A stretch of 64,000 nucleotides of DNA from Ruminococcus sp. (GCA_020861185.1 JAJBSV010000016.1:1-64000); one strand, 5' to 3'. Counted from the first letter of the stretch, positions 7,673-16,238 are shown. Program-made: numbers and translations. Notes: generated by a model from the letters alone, not told the origin.

Positions 7673-8475
7673 TTTTGCTCCGCCTGCCTTCCTTCAAGCA
7701 CAATAATCTTATTCGACAGATTCCGAACTGCGGGAATCTTGCCGATTACTTTGTAAATGGGCGCGATAATCTCCATGCCCTCGACGAGGCTGTGCTCTTC
7801 CGCAAATTCAAAATCCGGGAGCATCGCTGCCAGCGCCTTGCCGTTTTTTACTCCCCAAGTGAATTTTGCGTGACTGCCCTCGATGGACTTCTCTTTGATA
7901 TTTTTCACGAAAAACGGGGACATGGTCTCAACGAAGACGGTGGATTTCGGGAAATGCGCCGCGATAATCGAAAAAATCTTTTTGACATCCGGTTCACTGA
8001 GATACATAGTCAGCCCTTCGATGATGACAACCATGGGCTTGCCACCTGCGACAATAGAGTCTGTCCAGCTCTCATCCATAGCGGAGCCGGAAATCTGCGA
8101 GATAACGCCGTCCTCGGAAAGTAACTTCTTTCGCAAAGCCATTACATCCGGCAAATCAAGATTATACCAACGACCGTAACAGCCGAGTCGGTAGCACCGG
8201 GTGTCCAGCCCGCAGGCGAGGTTAATCACGACTGCGGTCGGATTTTTCTTCAGGTAATTCACAACAAGTCGATCGAGGACAATGGTCCTCGCAATAACGC
8301 CGCTCGACATGGTTTTGTCGCCTTGCGCGAGCGTGAAATCATAGTCGAGCCGGGAAATTATCTCCTCGGCTTTTCTGTCGACGATTTTGCCGTCATTCTT
8401 CGTGGATTCCTGCGCTCGGGCAAAGACCGTCTGGAGCATCGTTTCCTGCACGCCGGTAAGTGTTATCTTTTCCAT
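7669..8475 (-). CDS. class I SAM-dependent methyltransferase (leucine carboxyl methyltransferase/PPM1 family)
   Basis: 268 residues. The family is shown by the N-terminal VQETMLQTVFARAQES and SRLDYDF segments, R-T-I-V-L-D-R, the SAM-binding VVINLACGLDTRCYRLG (about residues 84-100) and the WYNLDLPDV and EGLTMYL motifs. Members methylate carboxyl or hydroxyl groups of small molecules or proteins. First gene of the cassette, behind a promoter that contains GTTAGC-type palindromes, so it is probably metal-regulated. Confidence 0.88.
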   Translation of the reverse strand: MEKITLTGVQETMLQTVFARAQESTKNDGKIVDRKAEEIISRLDYDFTLAQGDKTMSSGVIARTIVLDRLVVNYLKKNPTAVVINLACGLDTRCYRLGCYGRWYNLDLPDVMALRKKLLSEDGVISQISGSAMDESWTDSIVAGGKPMVVIIEGLTMYLSEPDVKKIFSIIAAHFPKSTVFVETMSPFFVKNIKEKSIEGSHAKFTWGVKNGKALAAMLPDFEFAEEHSLVEGMEIIAPIYKVIGKIPAVRNLSNKIIVLEGRQAEQK

Positions 8476-8503
8476 ATTATCATCCCTCGCTTCAAATTGG
8501 GAT

Positions 8504-8536
8504 AGTTTAAGCTTACTATAGTTAGCTTAAACTAAC
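8504..8536. promoter_or_regulatory. two inverted-repeat operator-like motifs upstream of the methyltransferase cassette
   Basis: GTTAGCTTAAACTAAC (8521-8536), a near-perfect palindrome with one mismatched pair, and AGTTTAAGCTTACTAT (8504-8519), a related AT-rich palindrome. Both lie downstream of the cassette's -10 box, in the leader. The half-site GTTAG/CTAAC matches the operator at 5219-5238. Confidence 0.55.
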
Positions 8537-8542
8537 ACAGAT

Positions 8543-8571
8543 AGTATAGCATATGCTAACTGAGATTGCAA
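8543..8571 (-). promoter_or_regulatory. promoter of the methyltransferase cassette with an embedded operator
   Basis: On the minus strand TTGCAA (8571-8566), 17-base spacer, TATACT (8548-8543). The spacer holds GTTAGCATATGCTA (8561-8548), including a 12-bp perfect palindrome (8547-8558), so a bound regulator would block polymerase. Confidence 0.65.
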
Positions 8572-8636
8572 GAGGGAATTGAAAATTATTATTGAAAGCG
8601 AATTATTTTTGCAATCTTCTTCGCCCTTTTCTCCTC

Positions 8637-8665
8637 TTGACAACCACCTAAAATAAGCTTATAAT
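8637..8665 (+). promoter_or_regulatory. promoter of greA
   Basis: TTGACA (8637-8642), 17-base spacer, TATAAT (8660-8665); full consensus, suggesting strong constitutive expression of greA-lysS. Confidence 0.8.
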
Positions 8666-8728
8666 ATATGACAATGGCGCATTAGCGGCTGTGGTCGTTA
8701 CTGCAAAATAAATTTGGAGGTAATTACA

Positions 8729-9202
8729 ATGGCGAGAGCTACTACAATATCAAGAGACGGCTTCAACAAGCTTCAGGAAGAGCTTGAATACCTGGTAACC
8801 GTTCGGCGTAAAGAGGTTGCTGAAAGGCTCAAGGAAGCCCGTTCCTACGGCGACTTGTCCGAAAACGCCGAGTATGATGAGGCTAAGAACGAGCAGGGCA
8901 TGCTCGAGGCGCAGATTGCCGACCTCGAGGTCGTAATCGCAAACGCTATCATCGTTGACGACGACAGCCTTTCTCTCGACGAAGTCGGCGTCGGTTCCAT
9001 CGTCAAGCTCAAGGACTTCGACATGGACGAAATCTTGGAGTATCAGATTGTCGGCTCGACCGAGTCTGACCCGGACAACAACAAGATTTCCGACGAATCT
9101 CCCATCGGCAAGGCTTGCCTGAAGAAGAAAATCGGCGACGTTTTCGAGGTTGAGGTTCCTTCGGGAACGCTCAAGTTTGAGATTCTCGGCATTGACAGAT
9201 AA
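8729..9202 (+). CDS. greA: transcription elongation factor GreA
   Basis: 157 residues from the ATG at 8729, six bases after GGAGGT; the ATG at 8714 would place the binding site inside the gene. N-terminal coiled-coil hairpin with ARSYGDLSENAEYDEAKNEQ, whose tip acidic residues (D/E pair) act in RNA polymerase, and a C-terminal FKBP-like domain ending with SPIGKACLKKKIGDVFEVEVP. It rescues backtracked RNA polymerase by stimulating transcript cleavage. Upstream of lysS, a common arrangement in Bacillota. Confidence 0.97.
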   Translation: MARATTISRDGFNKLQEELEYLVTVRRKEVAERLKEARSYGDLSENAEYDEAKNEQGMLEAQIADLEVVIANAIIVDDDSLSLDEVGVGSIVKLKDFDMDEILEYQIVGSTESDPDNNKISDESPIGKACLKKKIGDVFEVEVPSGTLKFEILGIDR

Positions 9203-9223
9203 ATTCCCGTAAGGAGAGATATA

Positions 9224-10801
9224 ATGACGGAAGAGATTTTGGAAAATTCCGGTGAGGAGATGACCGCGGAGGAAGTGAATTCGCTCCGCAAAATCCGACT
9301 TGACAAGCTTGAGGCTCTGAAAGCCGCCGGAAAGAATCCCTTTGAGATAACCAAGTTTGATTTCAACACCACCACCTCTGAGCTCAAGGCTCATTATGAG
9401 GAGGAAGAGGCGAAGGCGAAAGAGCTTGCCGGAGATTCGGAGGAAGCCCTGAACGCCGAGCTCGAAAAAATCCACGCCGAGACGTGGAGAATTGCCGGCA
9501 GAATGATGAGCCGCCGCGACATGGGCAAGGCGAACTTCTGCGACATTCAGGACAGCACCGGCAGAATGCAGTGCTATATCCGCATGAACGACGTCGGCGA
9601 GGAGACCTTCGCGGACTTCAAGAAGTGGGACATCGGCGACATCGTCGGCATCGAAGGCTTTGTCTTCAGAACCCGCAGGGGCGAGATTTCCCTTCATGCT
9701 AAGAAAATTACGCTTCTGACAAAGTCCCTCGTCCCGCTCCCCGAAAAGTGGCACGGCTTGAAGGACAGAGGCACGAGATATCGCCAGAGATATACAGACC
9801 TCATCGTCAACCCCGACGTCAAGAAGACGTTTATCCTTCGCTCGAAGATTATCAGCGAAATCCGCAGGTGGCTCGATTCGCAGGGATTTGTCGAGGTTGA
9901 GACCCCGATGCTCGTCCAGAACGCCGGCGGCGCGAACGCAAGACCTTTTGTCACCCACTATAACTCCCTCGGCGAGGACGTCAAGCTGAGAATTTCACTC
10001 GAGCTCTACCTCAAGAGGCTCATCGTCGGCGGAATCGACAGGGTTTATGAAATCGGCAGAGTCTTCCGCAACGAAGGTGTTGACACCCACCACAACCCCG
10101 AATTCACCCTTATGGAGCTCTATCAGGCTTACACCGACTACCACGGCATGATGGATTTGGCGGAGAATCTCTACAGACACATCGCAGAGACGGTTGTCGG
10201 AACCACTCAGATTGAGTACGACGGCGAGGTTATCGACCTCGGCAAGCCGTTCGAGAGGCTCACTATGATTGAAGCCGTCAAGAAGTATTCGGGCGTCGAC
10301 TACACCAATATCAAGACCGACGCTGAGGCTTTCGAGATTGCGAAGGAGCACCACCTCGAGTTCGACGAAAAGTGCCACCACAAGGGAGACATCCTGAACC
10401 TTCTCTTCGAGAAGTATGTTGAGGAGAACCTCGTCCAGCCGACCTTCATCATGGATCACCCGGTTGAGATTTCGCCTCTGACGAAGCGCAAGCCGGACGC
10501 TCCTGACTATGTCGAGCGTTTCGAGATGTACATCTGCCGCGCCGAAATGTGCAACGCCTACAGCGAGCTCAACGACCCCGTCGACCAGCGCCAGCGCTTC
10601 GAGGCTCAGGAGGAGCTCATCCGCCTCGGCGACGACGAAGCGAACTCCATCGACGAGGACTTCATGAACGCCCTCGAAATCGGCATGCCCCCGACCGGCG
10701 GCATCGGCTTCGGCATCGACCGCATGGTGCAGTTCATGACAGGGTCACCGGCGATTAGGGATGTTCTGCTGTTCCCGACGATGAAGACGCTTGATAAGTG
10801 A
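9224..10801 (+). CDS. lysS: lysine--tRNA ligase, class II
   Basis: 525 residues, typical LysRS-II length plus a short charged N-terminal extension. An OB-fold anticodon domain (about 75-180) precedes the class II core: motif 2 region YEIGRVFRNEGVDTHHNPEFT and motif 3 GGIGFGIDRMVQFMTG. It charges tRNA-Lys in the cytoplasm. AAGGAGAGATATA precedes the ATG. The gene ends LFPTMKTLDK; a similar PAMKSLDK-stop reading recurs at 11553-11582, behind the downstream toxin-antitoxin pair. Confidence 0.97.
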   Translation: MTEEILENSGEEMTAEEVNSLRKIRLDKLEALKAAGKNPFEITKFDFNTTTSELKAHYEEEEAKAKELAGDSEEALNAELEKIHAETWRIAGRMMSRRDMGKANFCDIQDSTGRMQCYIRMNDVGEETFADFKKWDIGDIVGIEGFVFRTRRGEISLHAKKITLLTKSLVPLPEKWHGLKDRGTRYRQRYTDLIVNPDVKKTFILRSKIISEIRRWLDSQGFVEVETPMLVQNAGGANARPFVTHYNSLGEDVKLRISLELYLKRLIVGGIDRVYEIGRVFRNEGVDTHHNPEFTLMELYQAYTDYHGMMDLAENLYRHIAETVVGTTQIEYDGEVIDLGKPFERLTMIEAVKKYSGVDYTNIKTDAEAFEIAKEHHLEFDEKCHHKGDILNLLFEKYVEENLVQPTFIMDHPVEISPLTKRKPDAPDYVERFEMYICRAEMCNAYSELNDPVDQRQRFEAQEELIRLGDDEANSIDEDFMNALEIGMPPTGGIGFGIDRMVQFMTGSPAIRDVLLFPTMKTLDK

Positions 10802-10836
10802 GATACAAGATATGGAAGTCAGAAAGGAGCGACCAT

Positions 10837-11160
10837 ATGAACACCGCTATTTACACAACAAAAGAGATTGCCGACAAGGTGCGCCCGATTGCGGAAAAGT
10901 ACGGTGCGGATAAGGTCTATCTTTTCGGCTCATATGCAAGAAACGAAGCTACTGAGGACAGCGATATTGATTTTTACGTTGAGTTCTCGAAGCCCATCGG
11001 TCTGAAATATTGCAGTTTCTTCAGCGACATCGAGGACAGCGTCGACAAGAAAATTGACATAGTCACGAAGGACGCACTTTATAATCCCGTCACGGTTACC
11101 ATCAACGAAGAGTTTATCAAGCGGGTGCTTGAGGAGCGGAAGTGTATATATGAACAGTAA
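10837..11160 (+). CDS. mntA: MntA-type nucleotidyltransferase antitoxin
   Basis: 107 residues from ATG 10837 (AAAGGAG upstream). It has the minimal nucleotidyltransferase fold with the motif GS-x10-DxD: GSYARNEATEDSDID at about residues 31-45. In the type VII MntA/HepT systems this enzyme neutralises the HepT RNase by adding AMP to a tyrosine. The gene overlaps the following hepT by 11 bases and follows lysS by 35 bases without an evident promoter, so it may be read from the lysS transcript. Confidence 0.87.
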   Translation: MNTAIYTTKEIADKVRPIAEKYGADKVYLFGSYARNEATEDSDIDFYVEFSKPIGLKYCSFFSDIEDSVDKKIDIVTKDALYNPVTVTINEEFIKRVLEERKCIYEQ

Positions 11161-11509
11161 GGACACAAATGCGGCTTCGCACATGCTTGCACACTGCGAG
11201 CGGATTGACAGATATCTTGAGCGTTGCAACAGAAGCCTTGAGGAGTTCATGAACGATGAGCTTGTTCAGGACGGAGTCACGATGCAGCTTCTTGCGATGG
11301 GTGAGCTTACAACCCACTTCACTGACGAGTTCAGGGCGACTTATGCGGACAGAATCGACTGGCGCAACTTCAAACAGCTCCGCAACGTCTGCGCCCATAG
11401 ATACGGCACCATCGACTATAAGATTATCTGGGACATAGCGACGGATGAGCTTCCCATTGTCAAGAGCTTTTTTGCGGAGATTGCAGAGAAAGCGGATAAA
11501 AGTCAATGA
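11150..11509 (+). CDS. hepT: HepT-like RNase toxin (DUF86)
   Basis: 119 residues, all-helical HEPN domain. The catalytic motif Rx4HxY is present as RNVCAHRY at about residues 78-85, with the Tyr that MntA modifies. Start chosen at 11150 where it overlaps the end of mntA, the usual order antitoxin-toxin. The toxin cleaves RNA when not modified. Confidence 0.86.
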   Translation: MNSKDTNAASHMLAHCERIDRYLERCNRSLEEFMNDELVQDGVTMQLLAMGELTTHFTDEFRATYADRIDWRNFKQLRNVCAHRYGTIDYKIIWDIATDELPIVKSFFAEIAEKADKSQ

Positions 11510-11552
11510 ACAAAACTGCGTTCCGAAGTACAAAGAACAGCTCTCATTAAAA

Positions 11553-11582
11553 ATCCCCGCGATGAAGAGTTTGGATAAATAA
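11553..11582 (+). other. apparent remnant of the lysS 3' end
   Basis: In one frame this stretch reads I-P-A-M-K-S-L-D-K-stop, against F-P-T-M-K-T-L-D-K-stop at the true end of lysS; the DNA is also similar (GCGATGAAGA...TGGATAA). It lies just before the terminator at 11589, as if mntA-hepT had been placed between the lysS stop and its original terminator. Confidence 0.45.
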
Positions 11583-11587
11583 AAAAA

Positions 11588-11628
11588 CATGGGCAGTTCC
11601 CTTCCCCGGACCTGCCCATTTTCTTTAC
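11588..11628 (+). terminator. rho-independent terminator of the lysS-mntA-hepT unit
   Basis: ATGGGCAG-TTCCCTTCCCCGGAC-CTGCCCATTTTCTTT: seven- to eight-base stem followed by a T-rich run. Confidence 0.75.
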
Positions 11629-11650
11629 ACTCGCAAACTCTCCCCTTGCA

Positions 11651-11679
11651 CTCCTCTCCAATCCGTGCTATAATATTCT
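11651..11679 (+). promoter_or_regulatory. promoter of the aminotransferase gene
   Basis: TTGCAC, 17-base spacer, TATAAT just before the AAAGGACGG ribosome site of the 11718 gene. Confidence 0.65.
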
Positions 11680-11717
11680 CAACCAATTAAATTCCACATC
11701 AAAGGACGGTAATTATT

Positions 11718-12923
11718 ATGAGCACACAGTCACAGACTAATTACAGAATTTCCGACAAATTCGTTGACATGAAGCCCTCGGCAATCAGGGAGATTTTCAA
11801 GAGCTTGGGGACGCCCGGCTCCATCAGCTTTGCGGCGGGGAGCCCGAGCCCCGACTCCTTCCCGGTCGCCGAAATCAAGAAGATTGCGGACGAAATTTTC
11901 ACGAACGAGCCGATTATGGCACTCCAGTACGGCATCACCGAGGGCTATGCGCCTCTTCGTGAGCTCGTCAAGGAGAGGCTCAAGAGAGTTTACGGCATCG
12001 ACAATCCTGACGACGACACCATCATCGTAAGCGGCGGTCAGCAGGGAATCGAGCTCACATGCAAGGTCATGTGCAACCCGGGCGACGTCGTCATCTGCGA
12101 GGAGCCGAGCTTCATCGGAGCCCTCAACGCCTTCCGCTCAAATGGCGCGAAGCTTGTCGGAATCCCGCTTAAGTCGGATGGCATCGACGTGGAGCTCCTC
12201 GAGCAGGCTCTCAAGGAGAACCCGAACACCAAGCTTATGTATCTCATCCCGTCCTTCCAGAACCCGGCGGGAATCACCTCGACCCTCGAGAACCGCAAGG
12301 CGGTCTATGAACTCGCCCGCAAGTATGACGTCCTGATTATCGAGGACAATCCTTACGGAGACCTCCGATTCAAGGGCGAGGATGTGCCGACCTACAAGAG
12401 CTTCGACGTCGACGACAGAGTCATCTATTGCGGTTCATTCTCGAAAATTTTAGCCGCCGGAATCCGTGTCGGAACCCTGACGGCAAACAAGGAAATTGTC
12501 TCGAAAATCGTCGTTGGCAAGCAGGTTGAGGACGTTCACACAAACGTCTTCTTCCAGATGGTCTGCGCGAAATACATGACCGAATACGACCTCGAACAGC
12601 ATATCGTCGAGACCCGTGAGCTCTATCGCCACAAGGCTGAGCTGATGATTTCCTGCCTCGAGAAGTATATGCCCTCCGACGCCGAATTCACCCGTCCCGA
12701 GGGCGGAATCTTCCTTTGGGGTACCCTCCCCGAAGGGATAGATCTCGGAAAGTTCGTTGCGAAGTGCGGCGAGAAGAACGTCTTCGTCGTCCCCGGCACG
12801 ACGTTCCTCTGCGACGAGACCAAACCTACCCGGTCGTTCAGAATGAACTATTCCATGCCGACAGACGAAGAAATCGACAGAGGCGTGAAGATTTTGGCGG
12901 AAACAATAGAAGAGTTAAGATAA
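11718..12923 (+). CDS. PLP-dependent aminotransferase, class I/II (2-aminoadipate/aromatic type)
   Basis: 401 residues. Recognisable blocks: SFAAGSPSPDSFP, ALQYGITEGYAPLRELV, VSGGQQGIELTCKV, PSFQNPAGITS, IIEDNPYGDLRF and the PLP lysine in GSFSKILAAGIRVG. This matches the LysN/ARO8-like fold type I aminotransferases that share a domain with MocR regulators but lack the HTH. Likely acts on branched, aromatic or aminoadipate substrates. Monocistronic with its own promoter and terminator. Confidence 0.93.
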   Translation: MSTQSQTNYRISDKFVDMKPSAIREIFKSLGTPGSISFAAGSPSPDSFPVAEIKKIADEIFTNEPIMALQYGITEGYAPLRELVKERLKRVYGIDNPDDDTIIVSGGQQGIELTCKVMCNPGDVVICEEPSFIGALNAFRSNGAKLVGIPLKSDGIDVELLEQALKENPNTKLMYLIPSFQNPAGITSTLENRKAVYELARKYDVLIIEDNPYGDLRFKGEDVPTYKSFDVDDRVIYCGSFSKILAAGIRVGTLTANKEIVSKIVVGKQVEDVHTNVFFQMVCAKYMTEYDLEQHIVETRELYRHKAELMISCLEKYMPSDAEFTRPEGGIFLWGTLPEGIDLGKFVAKCGEKNVFVVPGTTFLCDETKPTRSFRMNYSMPTDEEIDRGVKILAETIEELR

Positions 12924-12930
12924 ACAGTAA

Positions 12931-12956
12931 AGGCTCCCGAAAGGGAGCCTTTTTCT
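12931..12956. terminator. terminator after the aminotransferase
   Basis: AGGCTCCC-GAAA-GGGAGCCT followed by TTTTT. It overlaps the restored 3' end of the converging lipase gene. Confidence 0.9.
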
Positions 12957-13015
12957 ATGCTAAGAATTTAAGTATATCGTTCGTAACCTCTTCCCTCGAA
13001 GTATCGTTGAGAATC

Positions 13016-13870
13016 TCATGCCGACACCCGTGATAGAGCTTCAGCTCGGCGTTTTTTGCCGTTTGCTTTCAGCAGGTCGTAGACCTTCCGGACGCCTTTG
13101 CCGTAGTTGCCGACGGGATCATCAGAGCCGGCGACGAGGAGAATCGGGAGCTCTGCGGGGAGTGCCGAGAACCACGCTTTGCGGTTTACAAAGCGCTGAA
13201 GCCTGAGTAGGTCCTCCATGCCGCCGATTGTGAACTTGATGCGGCAGAAGTCGTCATCACGGTTGCGGTCGCGCTCCTCTTTGATAGAAGAGAGCCAGCT
13301 GCGGGTGTCGTTCTCCGCCTTGAACCGGTCGTTATAGGAGCTGAAAACGGTCAGATAGACGAACTTCGAGCAGTGTTTGCCGCCATAGATAGCCTTGTTG
13401 AGCTTGACGAGCCCCAAGCCGAAGCCGGACAGCGCCATCGGTCCGCCGGTGCCCATGATGATGAGCTTGTCGGGCTTAACGTACATCTCGCTTGCCGCTC
13501 TGACGATGAACGAGCCCATGCTGTGCCCCATCAGGTAATAGGGGAGCTCATTGCCGTACTCGCTGATGACTGCGCTCGAGAAGAACTCGACGTCCTGACA
13601 GAGCCGAAGCCAGCCGTCTTTATCTGCAATATACCCAAAATCATTGGTGGGTTGGGCAGTGAGCCCATGTCCGAGATGGTCATACCCGAAGCAGATATAC
13701 CCGTTCTCTGCGGCAACTCGCATAAATCTGTCGTATCGCCCGATATGCTCCTCCATGCCGTGGACAACGTGGAGATACGCCTTGGGCGTGCCTTCCGGCA
13801 GATAAACCTTCCCGACCAATGTATGTATTCCGTCGGATGATTTTACTTTCTTTTCGATTATATTTATCAT
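13016..13870 (-). CDS. alpha/beta hydrolase, monoacylglycerol lipase-like, frameshifted near its 3' end
   Basis: 284 residues as read. Serine hydrolase (Hydrolase_4/S33-like) with HGMEEHIGRYDRF, FGYDHLGHG, nucleophile GHSMGSF and Asp-bearing VAGSDDPVGN. The reading frame breaks in a run of six A (complement of 13052-13057). With one base less, the protein continues NAELKLYHGCRHEILND and ends at 12955 with DILKFLA, which restores the catalytic His and the normal family length. So either a homopolymer error or a real loss-of-function change. It follows glpK by 13 bases; monoglyceride hydrolysis would feed glycerol to that kinase. Confidence 0.85.
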   Translation of the reverse strand: MINIIEKKVKSSDGIHTLVGKVYLPEGTPKAYLHVVHGMEEHIGRYDRFMRVAAENGYICFGYDHLGHGLTAQPTNDFGYIADKDGWLRLCQDVEFFSSAVISEYGNELPYYLMGHSMGSFIVRAASEMYVKPDKLIIMGTGGPMALSGFGLGLVKLNKAIYGGKHCSKFVYLTVFSSYNDRFKAENDTRSWLSSIKEERDRNRDDDFCRIKFTIGGMEDLLRLQRFVNRKAWFSALPAELPILLVAGSDDPVGNYGKGVRKVYDLLKANGKKRRAEALSRVSA

Positions 13871-13883
13871 AATATCACTCCAT

Positions 13884-14297
13884 TCAGATTAATGCCGCTT
13901 TCACAGCCTTGTGCCATCCCACCAGTAATTCTTCTCTCTTCTCTTCATCCATTTTCGATTCAAAAGTCTTGCCCTGCGAAGTGAGAGCCTTGAGCTCTTC
14001 TCTGTTTTCAAAGAAGCCTACTGCCAATCCCGCTAAGAACGCCGCACCTAAGGCGGTAGCTTCTGTAGTGCCGGCACGGGTGACAGTGATATCTGAAATA
14101 TCCGACTGGAACTGCATCAGGAGGTTGTTCGCCGAAGCGCCGCCGTCCACCTTGAGGCTCGAAATGTCGCCCATGTCGCTCTTCATCGCCTCGAGAAGGT
14201 CGTTCGACTGATATGCTATCGACTCAAGAGCCGCGCGGATTATGTGGTTCGTGTTTGCACCCCTCGTGAGCCCCGTTATGACTCCCCGGGCATTCAT
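13884..14297 (-). CDS. glpK: glycerol kinase, C-terminal part (glpK split by a frameshift)
   Basis: 137 residues from [19 protein letters not shown] to the C-terminus [10 protein letters not shown]. Includes [36 protein letters not shown] and [17 protein letters not shown], the ATP-side domain of FGGY kinases. The ATG at 14297 is internal to normal glycerol kinase; the true frame continues upstream with [12 protein letters not shown]. On its own this piece would not be active. Confidence 0.85.
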   Translation of the reverse strand: MNARGVITGLTRGANTNHIIRAALESIAYQSNDLLEAMKSDMGDISSLKVDGGASANNLLMQFQSDISDITVTRAGTTEATALGAAFLAGLAVGFFENREELKALTSQGKTFESKMDEEKREELLVGWHKAVKAALI

Positions 14298-15367
14298 GTC
14301 CCAATATGGAGCGCCGAGCCCTGAGAACGCCGGAAAACGAGATAGACTCCGGCACAGTCGGGAACTTTTTCAGCGAAATATTCGCTGTCCTTTGCCTCGG
14401 CGATGAGCCTCATTTCGTCCCGAAGCCACTGGATAACAGCCCCGCCGACGAAAACGCTTCCCTCGAGTGCAAACTCTCTCGGCTTGCCTTTTTCCGAAGC
14501 CGCCGCAGTGGTTACCAAGCCGTGGGAGCTCGTGACCCTGCGGTTTCCGGTATGGGATAGGAGGAAGCAACCGGTGCCGTAGGTGTTCTTGGCGTCGCCC
14601 TCCTCGAAACAGCACTGCCCGAAGAGCGCCGCCTGCTGGTCGCCGGCAATTCCGCAGATGGGAATCCTTTCGCCCATAATCTCGGTGTAGCCGTAAATCT
14701 CGCTTGACGAGCGGATTTCGGGGAGCATCGAGCGCGGAATCCCGAAGAGCCCCAAGAGCCTGTCGTCCCAGTCGTCCTTGTCGATATTATAGAGCATCGT
14801 GCGGGAGGCGTTGGTGCGGTCGGTGACGTAAACTTTTCCTCCCGTCAGCTTCCAGACAAGCCAGGTGTCGACCGTCCCGAAACTGAGCTCGCCTCTGTCG
14901 GCTTTCTCGCGGGCGCCTTCGACGTTGTCAAGAATCCACTTGATTTTCGTAGCGCTGAAATAGGCATCCACCCGAAGCCCGGTCGTTTCGGCTATATAAA
15001 CGCCCTCGCCGCTCGCAAGAATCTCCTCGCAGATGTCCGAAGTGCGCCTGCACTGCCAGACGATGGCGTTGAAAATCGGCTTCGAGGTTTCTGCGTCCCA
15101 GACAATCGTCGTTTCGCGCTGATTTGTGATGCCGATTCCGGCGATTTCCGACGGCGAAATGCCGCTTTTCAGGACGCACTCGGTCATGGCGGCGTACTGG
15201 CTGGCATAGATGCTCATCGGGTCCTGCTCGACCCACGCGGGGTGCGGGAAAAACTGCGGAATCTCCTGCTGAGAAATCCCGATTATCTTTGCATTCTTAT
15301 CGAAGAGAATCGCTCTTGCGCTCGTTGTGCCCTCGTCGAGAGCTAAAATATATTTCTTGTCTGCCAT
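14294..15367 (-). CDS. glpK: glycerol kinase, N-terminal part (glpK split by a frameshift)
   Basis: 357 residues from ATG 15367 (GGAGG 10 bases upstream). Family features: [22 protein letters not shown]-type [44 protein letters not shown]-region equivalents and [13 protein letters not shown]. At 14334-14337 (AAAA on plus) the frame breaks: VYLV should continue [12 protein letters not shown] but instead reads [13 protein letters not shown] and stops. Two fragments together equal a full glycerol kinase of about 495 residues. The enzyme phosphorylates glycerol to glycerol 3-phosphate. Confidence 0.9.
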   Translation of the reverse strand: MADKKYILALDEGTTSARAILFDKNAKIIGISQQEIPQFFPHPAWVEQDPMSIYASQYAAMTECVLKSGISPSEIAGIGITNQRETTIVWDAETSKPIFNAIVWQCRRTSDICEEILASGEGVYIAETTGLRVDAYFSATKIKWILDNVEGAREKADRGELSFGTVDTWLVWKLTGGKVYVTDRTNASRTMLYNIDKDDWDDRLLGLFGIPRSMLPEIRSSSEIYGYTEIMGERIPICGIAGDQQAALFGQCCFEEGDAKNTYGTGCFLLSHTGNRRVTSSHGLVTTAAASEKGKPREFALEGSVFVGGAVIQWLRDEMRLIAEAKDSEYFAEKVPDCAGVYLVFRRSQGSALHIGT

Positions 15368-15527
15368 AACTGCCGCCTCCAAGCTTTTATTAACCTTATT
15401 TTAGCATAAATTTCCCCTGAACACAACTTGAAAAGGGCACAGTTTTGAGAAATTGTCGGGGAATTTTATTGAAAGCCGCCCCGGAATCTGTTATACTGTT
15501 AAAAAAGAGCCGAAAAGAGGGACCATC

Positions 15528-16238
15528 ATGTCCAAAACCTTTGAAATAAAGCAAATTGCGCACATTGAGAACGACTTCACCTCGAAATTCGGAATTCCGA
15601 GGCAGAGCGGGCTTTTGGAGCATATGAAATCCACAATAGTATTTGAACCGGAATTCCGGGACGAGCAAGCCCTCCGGGAAATCGACGGCTTCTCGCACCT
15701 ATGGCTTATCTGGCAGTTCTCGGAGTCGGTGCGGGACGGCTTCTCCCCAACGGTGCGCCCGCCACGCCTCGGCGGCAACAGGCGAGTCGGAGTGTTCGCG
15801 ACCCGTTCGCCCTTCCGTCCGAACTCCCTCGGGCTTTCGTCCGTGAAGCTCATCGGCGTGAAGAAGACTCCCGACAAGGGCACAGTGTTGGAAGTCTCAG
15901 GCGCCGACCTCATGAACGGCACTCCTATCTTCGACATCAAGCCCTATATCGCTTATTCCGACAGCCACCCCGACGCCGTCTGCGGCTTCTCAGACCAAGC
16001 CGACGCCGAGCATCATGTGCTCAAAGTCACAATCCCTCCCGAAATCGAAGCCGAAATCCCCGGGGATAAGCTCGAGAATCTCAGGGAGCTCCTGAGCCTC
16101 GACCCGAGACCCGCCTATCAGGACGACCACGAAAGGATGTATATGTTTGAATTTGGGGGCATTAAAATTGGGTTCAGGGTTGATGGAGACAGCTTGACAG
16201 TAGAGGAAGTGACGAAATGCTTGAAATCCGCAAAATAA
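15528..16238 (+). CDS. trmO: tRNA (N6-threonylcarbamoyladenosine-37 N6)-methyltransferase TrmO
   Basis: 236 residues. Start at ATG 15528 gives MSKTFEIKQIAHIENDF, the usual family N-terminus. The TsaA/UPF0066 beta-barrel domain carries F-x-IPRQSGL, GFSHLWLIWQF, RPPRLGGNRRVGVFATRSPFRPN and LGLSSVKL, which bind SAM. It methylates t6A37 of certain tRNAs. The 3' end overlaps the next gene by 22 bases. Confidence 0.93.
   Translation: MSKTFEIKQIAHIENDFTSKFGIPRQSGLLEHMKSTIVFEPEFRDEQALREIDGFSHLWLIWQFSESVRDGFSPTVRPPRLGGNRRVGVFATRSPFRPNSLGLSSVKLIGVKKTPDKGTVLEVSGADLMNGTPIFDIKPYIAYSDSHPDAVCGFSDQADAEHHVLKVTIPPEIEAEIPGDKLENLRELLSLDPRPAYQDDHERMYMFEFGGIKIGFRVDGDSLTVEEVTKCLKSAK

Noticed and set aside
13052-13057. 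Programmed -1 frameshift at A-AAA-AAC in the lipase gene
   Set aside because: Restoring the family C-terminus needs a +1 (or -2) shift, not -1, and no stimulatory structure is evident; an indel is more likely.
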